Below, one piece after another: positions 28,615 through 38,463 of a stretch of 64,000 bases of DNA (position 1 is its first letter; every line of letters begins with the position of its first letter). The stretch covers positions 4,472,915 through 4,536,914 of the forward strand of contig JARWIR010000038.1 in NCBI GenBank assembly GCA_029959085.1. Direction: 5' to 3'. Position numbers and translations under genes: made by a program. Below the pieces are notes generated by a model, which saw only the letters and a program-made list of their open reading frames with translations, was not told the DNA's origin and did not search any database. The DNA comes from Nemophila menziesii. Taxonomy: Eukaryota; Streptophyta; Magnoliopsida; Boraginales; Hydrophyllaceae.

Positions 28615-29945
28615 TTTGAAGAACAGAAGCAGTGTGATGTGGAATGCCGTTTAAGTCCTCAGGATTAAGAAATATTACGGGATATACCACTGTAGTTGTT
28701 GTGCTATGCCACTTGGAGATTTCCACTAAGATTTTACTTAATATAGAGTTCAATTAATCTAGTACCTTTTATCCTTTACATGTTTTTAATGCAATTTATA
28801 TAATATCAAATAGTGTTAAAAGGAAATTAATTATATTAAGATGGACGGTAAGTGGTGTCGTGGTTGCTCAACGACGTCAGAATGAGAGATCCGAGAGCTT
28901 AAGGGTGGAAGGTATTTGCAGTATACTGAGTCGTGATTCATAATTTAGATTAGTGGATATATATGGGAGAGAGTATCTGTGTTGATTAGCTGGCAAGATG
29001 GGAATTTTTCGTTGAGTAAAAACATGATACTAGAAAGTCCGTTGAACGGAATGTGGCGTTTTTTGATATGGGATTGGTGCAAATAGAGTTTATCTGCAGC
29101 CTATTCCTTGAGGGGGTTTAGTCGTTCTTATTCTTCTCCAGGAAATAAGGGCCTCTCTTTTATTAAAAAGAAAAGGAATCGATCATATTATGATTGGACG
29201 GGAATTGGTACCCTTGTTGCTCAGCGACGTCCTAATGAGGGATCTAAGAGTTTAATGGGTGGAGGGTATTTGCAGTATATAGAGTCGTACTTAATAATTT
29301 AAATTGGTGGATATATATAGAAGGGTGCATGTGTGTTGCGTGGCTGGCACGATGGGAATTTCAGTTGAAGAACAGAAGTAGTGTGATGTGGAGTGTCGTT
29401 TAAGTCTTTCAGGATTAAGAAATATTATGGGATATACCACTGTAGTTGTTGTGTTATGCCACTTGGAGATGTCCACAATGATTGTGCTTTTATATAGAGT
29501 TCAATTTATTTACTTTTTTATCATTTACGTGTTTTAATGCAATTTATATGTGATCTCAAATAGTGTTAAAAGAAAATTAATTATCTTAAAATAGACGGGA
29601 AGTGGTATATCCTTATTGCTCAACGACGTCAGAATGAGGGATTCGGAGCGTAATGGGTAAAGGGTGTTTGTTGTATATTGTGGTCGATATACACACACAC
29701 ATATATAAGGGAGCATGTGTGTTGATTTGGCGTGATAGGAATTTCCGTTGAGTAGAAACGTGATAATAGAGAGTATGTCGAACGGATTGTGGCGATTTTT
29801 TATATGGATACAGTGCAGATAAAGTGTAGCTACAATTACATATCGTCCATCCTTTAAGGGGCTTAGTCGTTCTTATTATTCTCCACGACATAAGGGTCTC
29901 CCTTTCATTAAAAAAGGAAAATCATCGATTATGCTTTCAATTTCA
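28615..29945. repeat. Nested tandem duplication upstream of PP4R3
   Basis: A block of about 225 bp at 28615 (TTGAAGAACAGAAGCAGTGT...) recurs at 29364, 749 bp on. A second block begins at about 28839, 29192 and 29590 (shared TTGCTCA-CGACGTC-AATGAG core). The order A-B-B-A-B shows at least two rounds of duplication. The copies differ by many substitutions, so they are not recent. Minus-strand frames here are not conserved between copies. Confidence 0.8.
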
Positions 29946-31139
29946 AACGACAGTGATAATAGGTTAGTTACGTCTATATTTTCCAATTATTTTACTGAAA
30001 TATCTTTAGCAAGTCATCATTACCTTCTCTCCTAAATCACTTTGAATATCTCTTTCTTTTATCGTATCACCAAATTTTCATATCAGGCCTCTTCCATACA
30101 TTAAACATTTTAACAAAGTACATTGAATGTACATAATTGGCTATAACAGAGATTCTATTATTCGTATAAACTACTCTATAAGGAATGTTATTATGTTGTG
30201 CTAGCGATTTAATAAACTATCTTTGTAACTCCCTAATTTTTGTATTTTCCCCTCCAGCGACCCCCAAGTTCATCCTTGCCAAAACCCTCATCTACCATCA
30301 TTTGAGATCTCGAGCCCTCAAACCATTTTCCAGGCCCTTCTCTTTAAAACCTCTTACGAGCAACATGTTGTCTTACTAATTGAAGTTGTCTTGGTGATCA
30401 TTGTTGGTAATTGTGAAAATCCCATCTTAAGTCAATGTAATAATCCAATGGAGAAGCAATAATTAGAGAGAATATGAGGAAACATAACAACGTTGACAAG
30501 TTTTTAGTTAATATAAGTAAGGATTATGGATCATTTGGTTTAGTATATTTGGATACGAGGTGTTGAGCTTGAGAAAGAGATTAGGGTGCACAAGTACTAC
30601 TTGGGAAGATAGATATGTGATTTGGGAGAAGTGATATGGAAACATAAAAGTATATATGTCGATGAAGAAAAAAGAAGTCCTCTCTTCTATCTCTTAACAA
30701 ACACTTACCGTTCACATCATATTGCTTCTTTTGTCCTAAATTCATGATCTCTGACTGATCTTTTTTTTCTCTTTTTTCCTCTTAATCTTTCTTGAATTTA
30801 CTATATTATGTATAAATCCGTTCTTATTCTGCTGATTGGGTTTGCTTTGACTCAGAATTTTGATCCCAGACCTTGGGTAGGATCAATTCTCGCCTCAAAG
30901 GCGCCTTTTCTCATGCTACTTTGGTTTTGTTCTATGTGAGCTACATGCAACAAGTATTTTGGTATTTTGTAATGTTTCTAAGGGCAAAAGACCCTATAAT
31001 GCCTTCCATATGAATAGATTTTATGGTTTGATAAACATGCAATGTATTCTTTTTTTTTTATATGTAGGTTCCGAGCTTACACCCGACTAATCCCATAGGA
31101 GATATGATTGCCTCCCAACCATACCCTCAGGCAAGTCAG
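29946..31139. other. Intergenic stretch, nothing recognised
   Basis: AT-rich single-copy sequence without recognisable coding, RNA or repeat structure. Confidence 0.45.
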
Positions 31140-31345
31140 AACTAGGTGCTCTGGGAGGGTTTCGAACCTTGGACCTCATGGATAAGAAATAGAGCCCTGG
31201 CCAATAAACTTCTAAACCATCATAACTTTCTTCCACCTTCGTGTTTCGAACCTTGGACCTCATGGATGAGAAAATAGAGTCCTGGCCAATAACCATCTAA
31301 ACCTTCATAACTTTCTTCCACCTTTGGGATTCGAACCATGTACAC
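31140..31345 (-). repeat. Three tandem 84-bp units with tRNA B-box-like word
   Basis: Units begin TTCGAACC at 31161, 31245 and 31330 and share TTGGACCTCATGGAT, CTGGCCAATAA and CATAACTTTCTTCCACCTT. On the minus strand the first reads GGTTCGAAACC and the third GGTTCGAATCC, which fit the pol III B box GGTTCGANNCC. A fragment in the opposite direction lies at about 31768-31798. This may be a broken tRNA-derived SINE; no A box or poly-A tail was found. Confidence 0.55.
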
Positions 31346-31649
31346 ATGCAATGTATTCGTGTGGCTTGTTATGTGGGTTATCTTTCTATTGGTGGTTTGG
31401 AGTCTTGCTACAGGATGTATGTGTTGGCTGTATTATGCATGGGTGTTTATTGGTCTTTTAACTGTAACTGGACTGTTATTCGAGGTGAGTAAAACGACTA
31501 CTCTAGTTTTTGCTTCATGCATGGGATAAAGTCTGAACACTATAACCTTCTTTCTTCTACTGCGGTTTGTTTCCTTGAAAGTGACTTTTGGATTTTAATT
31601 GCTTTTCCATATTATTATGACTTTATTTATCATCTTATCATCAATATAT
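31346..31649. other. Short spacer, nothing recognised
   Basis: No coding, RNA or repeat feature supported. Confidence 0.4.
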
Positions 31650-32615
31650 GGATAATTAATTTTGGTTGGTAACCTGTTAGAACCGTTACATCAATATCAT
31701 ATATTTATTACCAAAGAACGGTATCATTTGATGTTCATATTGATCATTACTCAAGATCATTTGATGTTCTATTTCTTATCCATGAGGTCCGAGGTCCAAG
31801 GCTCTACAAAGTTGTGCTCTATTTCATTTTCATGCACAACTATGCTCGAAACATTTTCGCTCTCAACTAAAGTCCCCTCCGTTAAACCTATTGTGCATGA
31901 GTTCAACTTTGTAGCTAAGGTAATTTCGGATAGAGTTTTACCTTGTGGAACTTTTTGAAAAGTTGTCTTAGAATCGTGGGGCATAGTTGGGTGTGTCGCT
32001 TTCAAAGAAATTACTGATAATACTTTCAAGGTTAGCCTATTTAATCATGAAGAAATTGAGAGATTGTACTTAATTAGGCCATTGCTGGTTCAGACTCTTC
32101 ATGTGGCTATTATCAAGTGGGATAATAATTGTGTGTTTAAGGACCTTGATATCATTTCTTCTTCAACCTGGGTTCGCATTTACGGTTTAGATGGTACTCA
32201 AAACAACCTAGAAGTTATGCAACTCTTCGGTGATTTTATTAGTGAAACTACGGAAATGGATTATGCGATTGTGGATAATGATGATTTGAGTTCTATTCAT
32301 TTTAGTGTAAAGTTAAACACCTCTGAGCCTCAAAAGACTGGTGTTTTCCTGTAACAGTTTGATGGGTCTGCATAGGTTTCTTTCAATTATGAAGAAGTAT
32401 GTCTATTCTGTTTAAATTGTGGGATGCTTTGTCATAACAAAAGTGTGTGTTATACTTCAATGGTTCACCCAAAATGGAGCGATGATGCAGCTAGATATTG
32501 TAACTGGAGTAAGGAGATAAATATTAGGAGTGAAGACAAGATGTTTCATGTCATTCGAAAGAAGGACAGGTGGGGTCATTTCGATGAAGTGGTGAGATTT
32601 TATCTGTTTCGTTAG
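31650..32615 (+). mobile_element. LINE ORF1 remnant with zinc knuckle
   Basis: Plus-strand frames 31860-32615 encode a DUF4283-type segment (VAFKEITDNTFKVSLFNHEE, KDLDIISSSTWVRIYGLDG), then the FNYEEV block and a CCHC-like knuckle (CLFCLNCGMLCHNKSVC, near 32400-32450). An in-frame stop (32352-32354) and a frame change break it. It is a separate copy from that at 20.6 kb and is not followed by a reverse transcriptase. Confidence 0.7.
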
Positions 32616-33115
32616 GGATGTCAATGGTTATGCTTTAAAACTGAAACCGCTGAAAATACGAACCGATTATGCAACCATGGATAAAACCGTAAGGTTATGG
32701 TTTTGAAAAGTGTAAGCGATGGTTAAATCTGTTAGGTTTTGAAAAGTGTAACCGATTATGCAACCATGGATAAATCTGAATAACCGAAAATTCGTTTATT
32801 ATCATCTATTTTTCTATATTTTATAATAATTTGAATAAAACAATATTTTCATATCTGAAAAATAAAATCCAAATATTAAATTCAACAAAATTGTTATTTA
32901 AATAAGGACCAACATAATATTTTATATATTTTGATTTTTTTTTTTATGTATTTGTGATCTTATTTTAAGAATTTTCAATATATTTATAGAGTTATAGTTT
33001 GGTTAAATCCACTTAAAAAACGAATCCAAATTATTCAGTTATGATTTTGTAAAGAAAATCTGATGGTTAACTCCGTTAGGATTTGGTTTTTGATAATTAA
33101 ATGGTTATGGACATT
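32616..33115. repeat. Degenerate GGTTATGG repeat region, possible MITE
   Basis: Starts AGGGATGTCAATGGTTATG and ends with ATGGTTATGGACAT, a partial inverted match. Inside, ATTATGCAACCATGGATAAA occurs twice about 86 bp apart, with several TTTTGAAAAGTGTAA words. No coding content. Confidence 0.4.
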
Positions 33116-34689
33116 ATCACACCCCAAAAACGCGACTATTGTATCTAATTAAAGTACATTTTATTGAATAAATAATTAATTATTATATTACATTGATTAC
33201 AATTAAATAAATACAAGCTAATAAATATCTACTCTTCCTCTCCAGCTAATCTTGAGCTACATACCACTACCTAAATTCTTAATTTATCTAACCTGAAAAG
33301 GCGGGGAAGGGGGGTGAGCTTCCACTAGCTCAGTGAGAAAATAAATAATAGTCATATGTAGACTTTAACCCAGGGGCAGTAATTATATTTAAGACGTTGT
33401 CATTGAACTGGTAACAGTCAAAAACATAATTAAATATATAATAAACAATTGATAAATAAATCAGATAAGTGTATACATTCAACTAGGCAACCCATACTAC
33501 CCAGCGAGCTATATACACTAGTAAATAATAATTACGTTACAAAGGACATTGTTATCTTGCACTTATGACTCCCACCACAACTCTCGATCCCTTATCACTC
33601 CCACTGGTAATACCCCGGGTAAACCGAAGCTAGGACCCACTAGCCAAGAAACTCCCTGTCTCATGCGACATGTGAGAATAGATCATAATAGCTGTGTTAA
33701 CCCTGGCAAGCATGTTGCCACCCAGTGCAACACGATTGTATCATGTCGAACAATCGGTCGATATATATCTCAAATATCAAATATGAAACGACTAAATAGG
33801 TCGATTCAACAACGATAACAATTATCAATTAATAGATAAATGACGAAATAGACCGTAATATTCCAAATAGACAATTAATCATATGATTATGAGATAATAT
33901 AATTAATCTAACAATAGCGAGACAATATAATTCAGATAAATAATAACACATAAAGTCCAGAATCATCAAATTAAATATATTATTATTAAAAATAAATATG
34001 TTAAAAAATTATTTAAACCATGTAAGTGGCCATCCGTCCATTAAACGAGATTGCCCTAACTTTTCATCTCCATACGAGACCCCGCTTATTTCATTATCTA
34101 AATTTAGTATATTAATAAATAATGTAGAATTTTTTTGTTCTACTATACCTAATCTAGAATGATATTAAATTTTACTATTATTCTTTTCTACTTGCTAAGT
34201 TAACTCCTGGAACATGTATATATAGTATATGACGATATACTACTAGTAAGCTTAGTCAACATGTTACAAATGGCTGTCTTATTTAAAGACACGTTTGTTT
34301 AATAGCATGAGTCACAAGTACTAAGGTGGCTAAACACTTTTAAGGCACTTGGACGAGTAAAGGTGAGGCGTGTGTATAAATGTGGTAAGATTTATTTCTT
34401 TAATTTTCATTTCTCTTTTTTCAATTCTAATTTCTTTCTTTTGTTTTTTTGTTTTTCTTTTTGGACGGGTTTTTCTTTCTTTTGTTTTTGTCCCTAAATA
34501 ATGAAGTCTTACTTTAGTAGTAACGGTTATAAACTAAAGAAAAGAAGATAAAATATAAAAACGAACATTTTCTTGTATATTAACATAATCAACTAACTCT
34601 ATCATAGTAAAGGGTTTTCTATTTATAGGAAAGGAATGACCATTCACTTACCACATTAAGAAGATATAAATAGGATGACCTTTGGTCTT
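33116..34689. other. LTR-like non-coding stretch
   Basis: Contains phrases such as GAGCTTCCACTAGCTCAGTG and a moderately GC-rich block at 33570-33740 that resemble plant gypsy LTR or 3' non-coding sequence. No second copy is in the window, so a solo LTR is only a guess. The 89-codon frame at 33549 has no recognisable content. Confidence 0.3.
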
Positions 34690-34965
34690 TGGACATCCAC
34701 CTTTATTAAAGTAAACTATTCATAATACTCCAATTTGGATGTCCATCTATTAAAAAATATGCCTCGTTAAAACCTTGCCAAGAAAACCCTGTGGGATAAA
34801 AACTTGGTCGAAGGGAAAAGAGTACATATAGATGGAACTAATCATATTGAAACGCTGCATCGCTAAAACCTTGCCAAGAAAAACCATTAGGACAAAACTT
34901 GGACGAAGGGAAAAGAGTACAGTCTTGTTTACGCTCCCCCTGATGTTGGCAAGAGATATCTGAGC
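34690..34965 (-). mobile_element. Ty1/copia 3' end with polypurine tract
   Basis: On the minus strand CAACATCAGGGGGAGCG (about 34950-34933) is the usual copia polypurine tract just before the 3' LTR. It is followed by an imperfect pair of blocks containing ACTCTTTTCCCTTCG and CTTGGCAAGGTTTTA (34916-34860 and 34830-34770) as found at many plant copia LTR starts. No pol upstream: the element is cut at about 34967, where a MITE end sequence begins. Confidence 0.6.
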
Positions 34966-34985
34966 TATGTTGTAGATCTCGATAG
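34966..34985. mobile_element. Isolated MITE end at a transposon junction
   Basis: GCTATGTTGTAGATCTCG matches the terminal inverted repeat of the MITE at 20152-20550. It sits exactly between the copia 3' piece on the left and gypsy coding sequence on the right, without the rest of the element. Confidence 0.65.
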
Positions 34986-34989
34986 ACTT

Positions 34990-35586
34990 GGACTTCAGAA
35001 ATCATAGAAAGCTCCAGTGAAGTTGCAGTTTGCTGACAACTCAGTGACCAAGACATGGGGAACAGTGGAGGACGTTCACGTCCGATCAGGTAATATCACC
35101 ATCCCTACTGACTTTGTTATACTTGATTTCAATGCAGATAAGCAGGTTCCAATCATACTTGGAAGGCCTTTCATGGCCACAAGTCAGAGCATAATCAAGT
35201 TCCAGGAAGGGACAGTTGCCCATCATGCTAAAAATATATCTGAGACATTCTATGTCTGGGGTAAGAAACCAAGGAAGTCAGATCCCATAGTTCCTATCAT
35301 CCATCGCCTTTCATATCACAAAGTCCTTAAAGAAAAGATCCACGCAAAGCCTGTGGATACTGAGCCCAAGATTGATTTTGGGGTCGGCCATGAAGTTCTA
35401 TGGAAAGCCCACAAACCAGAGAATAGGCCACGAGGTCACAAAGACTCGTGGATGGGACCATTTGTAGTCTCTGAAGTTGTTTCAGCTAAGGTGATAGAGA
35501 TCATGCCCAAGAGGGGCACTAGACGGAGATTAGTAGACGTTCATAGTCTTTCTCGTTACCGGGGAGGCTATATTCGCAAATTTTGA
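34990..35586 (+). mobile_element. Internally deleted Ty3/gypsy pol (protease joined to C-terminal tail)
   Basis: One open frame joins two distant parts of a gypsy polyprotein. Its first half is the protease and following segment (LQFADNSVTKTWGTVEDVHV, DFVILDFNADKQVPIILGRP). Its second half is the SH3-like tail after integrase (GHEVLWKAHKPEN, SWMGPFVVSEVVSAKV, VDVHSLSRYRGGY). Reverse transcriptase, RNase H and integrase core, normally some 900 residues, are missing, yet no stop was created. It ends at 35586 and is followed by non-coding sequence like that after the minus-strand element's pol. Confidence 0.75.
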
Positions 35587-36520
35587 TAGAGGTAACGCGT
35601 CTAACTTTAAAAGACGTCAAGTAAAAGTGTTGTACGGGAGACAACCCGCAATTTTTATATGTTTTAATGTCTTTAAATTTTGTTTAGTTTAGTTTTTTTT
35701 TAGTTGATATTGCATTATTGAGAAAGGTATGAGTGTTTTTGATGTTCATGTACTTAAGAAATCAAGTTAGGAAAAGAAAAACGAAAATTCGGCGAAAGGT
35801 CCAAAAACTGTTGCAACGATTTTTGCTACGGTATATTTCCGAGGAGAAGAGATAAAAATCGTATCGCGTAGCACGACCACGGTATGAACAGCAGGTAGGT
35901 GCGGTACACCGCACCAGCCATCTGGTACACCACACCATAAAAAACCGTGGCCACGTTTCCCCCACGGTACATTTACAAGAGGAAAAAGACCAGCTCTTCG
36001 AAACCGTATCGGAAACTCGCGAACACGGTTTTCAAACCCTCAGATCCGGTATACCGCAACCCACCTTCGGTGCACCGCACAGCGCCGACATATCCAATTT
36101 TGAAGGGTTATATTATGGGAATTAAAAGAATAGGTTAGTTTCCACATGAATTTTTCAATCCTTAAGCCTCTCTTTCTTCCCCAAACCTCTCCTAACTCCA
36201 TTAAAGCTTCATCAAACCTTCACCAAACATCGAAACACTACCTAATCACCATAAAAACACATCCAATCCTTTCTCCACATCATTATAGAGAAGATTCAAC
36301 CACCCATAACATATCAAATCACCTTGAATCCAAGAATCAAAGCCTAAATTTTCAAAATTCATCCAACAATTTCTTAGATCCACACCAATCAAAGAAGAAT
36401 TCATCCTACCCATATAGAGAATCATCCTCATAACACATTTTCTAACCCAAATAAAGCTTGTACAACCTACAATCAAGAGTTTCTTCAAGAGTGGTTAAAG
36501 CTTTGAGTTGGAGGTCAATT
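35587..36520 (+). mobile_element. Gypsy spacer downstream of pol
   Basis: Begins with GTTGTACGGGAGACAACCCG about 40 bases after the stop and includes several GGTACACCGCACC and CGGTATACCGCA phrases. The corresponding minus-strand spacer at 37717-38463 has the same kind of words in the same order, which shows the two elements are related. Frames here are not conserved. Confidence 0.65.
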
Positions 36521-37257
36521 GTGATGACGAAAAGAACAGAAACATTATCTACTGTAAGGGAGATGAAGAAGAATCAAAATGAAGTGTTGAATTCTATTGA
36601 GAAGAATGATTGAGAAAAGTTTAAGTTCTAATTTGAAAGGTAAAACAAGTTCAAAAAGTTAAGGAAAGCTAGATGTGGTAAATTCAAAAAGCCTATAGGT
36701 TTCAACTTTAATAAGGAGGATACCACAACCTTTACAAATCGAGAATCTTGTGCCCAAGATCAACGAAGCTTCCAAGGCCATGTTAGCTTCGGCAGAGAAA
36801 CACTTAATGGAACTTCCTTTGGCTTATGAGAGAGTATTTGAAGAAGAAGTTGAAGAAGGTGAGTACAAGAGATTCATAGAGATGGTGATAGATTGGGTTG
36901 GTATACATTCATGCTGCGAAGATCGAATTTATGTAGAGAGTTAATTTTCGATTTCTATTTAGACCTCTTTGGCCGGGATAGTAATGGTTGTGTTCCAGTT
37001 AGAGGCAAGTTAGTTCCTTTCACAGTTGAAGAGATTCGAAACCACTTCCGGTTTAAGAAATTGGTTGGACCATGTAAGTATAAAGAAGCGGTGGAAAATA
37101 GCAAGACTTTCTATTGGAATTTACTGTTTGAGCATGTAAGAAAAGGATAAAGTGCAAGCAAATAAGGGAGAATTGAAGGCACCTTGGCCTTACAAATATC
37201 TCCAAGCAGATACAAAAGTTTGGCACCATTTCCTTACAGCAAATTATCTTTGGAACC
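36521..37257 (+). mobile_element. Athila-like accessory ORF remnant, plus-strand element
   Basis: Broken frames from ATG 36523 (MTKRTETLSTVREMKKNQ) to about 37257 match the accessory protein of plant Athila/Tat-type elements: FYLDLFGRDSNGCVPVRGK then LVPFTVEEIRNHF (36945-37050) and VWHHFLTANYL (near 37210). Several stops and frame changes. It ends abruptly where the opposite-strand element starts. Confidence 0.65.
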
Positions 37258-37716
37258 CTAAGAAGAAGAATTAGAACGGGGTACCTGGCCATAAAGATCC
37301 ATCATATCCTCCTCCTCCGAAGAAGAATTATTATCAATATCCATGTTCAAAGTTACCTTATCCCTTGTTGAATTCATCTTGGTAATTTCCTCCCAAAGTG
37401 CTATGTTTTGTTTTCTTAGATGATCGATTTGTTGTTGAAATTTGATAGCCCATGGGGGTATGTAAGAATTATCTTGAGAAGAGGAAGAAGAACCTTGATC
37501 TTGGATTGGTGTCTTTTCTTTAGGCTTTGATTGTACCTTCATCCTAGCTGTGAATTTCTTGTGTAGTGGTGGTGCAGGTGCCTTTTCTTCTTGTTTTTCT
37601 TCAGTAGGCTCATCAAGATTGATGGCCTTTTCAATTGTAGAACCAGACAAATTCTTGTTCTTCCCTAGGATGTAACACTCCCTCTTATAGTCCATAGCAT
37701 CTGTTCTGTTTGTCAT
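37258..37716 (-). mobile_element. Athila-like accessory ORF remnant, minus-strand element
   Basis: A 152-codon minus-strand frame starts MTNRTDAMDYKRECYIL and is rich in Lys, Glu, Gln and Ser, with a short hydrophobic-aromatic patch (YIPPWAIKFQQQIDHLRKQN). It occupies the same position relative to its pol as the plus-strand frame at 36521, but the sequence similarity is limited. Function unknown. Confidence 0.5.
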
Positions 37717-38463
37717 GGTTGATTTGACCCCAAACTCAAGTTATACCAAGAATAGAATAAAATTAAGAAAACTTGGTATAGCTTGAGTTTCTTGCTTGGA
37801 TTAGATGAAGGAAGGTGGTTTCTTGATGAATCTTGGAAGAATTTTTGAAAGCTTGATGATCTTGAAGGTGTTTAATGGTGTTTTGTGATGAGTTTGATGA
37901 AAAGGATGTGTTTATGAAGGATGGAGGAGAGAACTATTGATGTTATTGTGTTTGTTGTGGAGGTTTAATCAAGCTTCAAGGTGTTTTTATAAGGTTGGGA
38001 GCTGGAAAATTCGTATGGAAAGGCTAGGGGTTGCTTGTGATAACGTAAGAGTAGTATTAGGTAACAATCTCTTCAAAACCGACCTATCTGCGGTATACCG
38101 GAGGTATGGCCCGGTATACCAGACCTGAGCGCATCTCTTTTTCACTCCTCGGCAAAAAACCCGAGTTACTAACCCGTGGCACGGGTTTTTCTTCATGCGG
38201 TATACCGGGGGTCTGGTGCGGTTTACCGGACCTGAACCGAATTTTTCCCATGTGTTCCTTTTTTCGTTTCCTAGCACCCCAAACTCAATTCCTGCACCAA
38301 TAACACACTACCTTTCTCATTTCTTTTTAAAAGTAGACACTAAACTCGATACTAACTTATAATTATACACTAGGAATTGAAAAACATAAAGCAATAAACT
38401 AATATACAATGAACTGGCTTTTGTTTAACATCGTTAAGCTCGACGGGTTACCTCTCGCGTCTA
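37717..38463 (-). mobile_element. Gypsy spacer downstream of minus-strand pol
   Basis: Non-coding, with CGGTATACCG-type palindromic words at 38085-38240 as in 35587-36520. Directly downstream of the pol stop. Confidence 0.6.

Noticed and set aside
29613..29891. Minus-strand 92-codon frame
   Set aside because: Within the tandem duplication; not open in the other copies.
33549..33818. Plus-strand 89-codon frame
   Set aside because: Lies in LTR-like non-coding DNA; composition and content not protein-like.
34838..35056. Minus-strand 72-codon frame
   Set aside because: Spans the copia 3' non-coding end and the junction with gypsy sequence; no domain.
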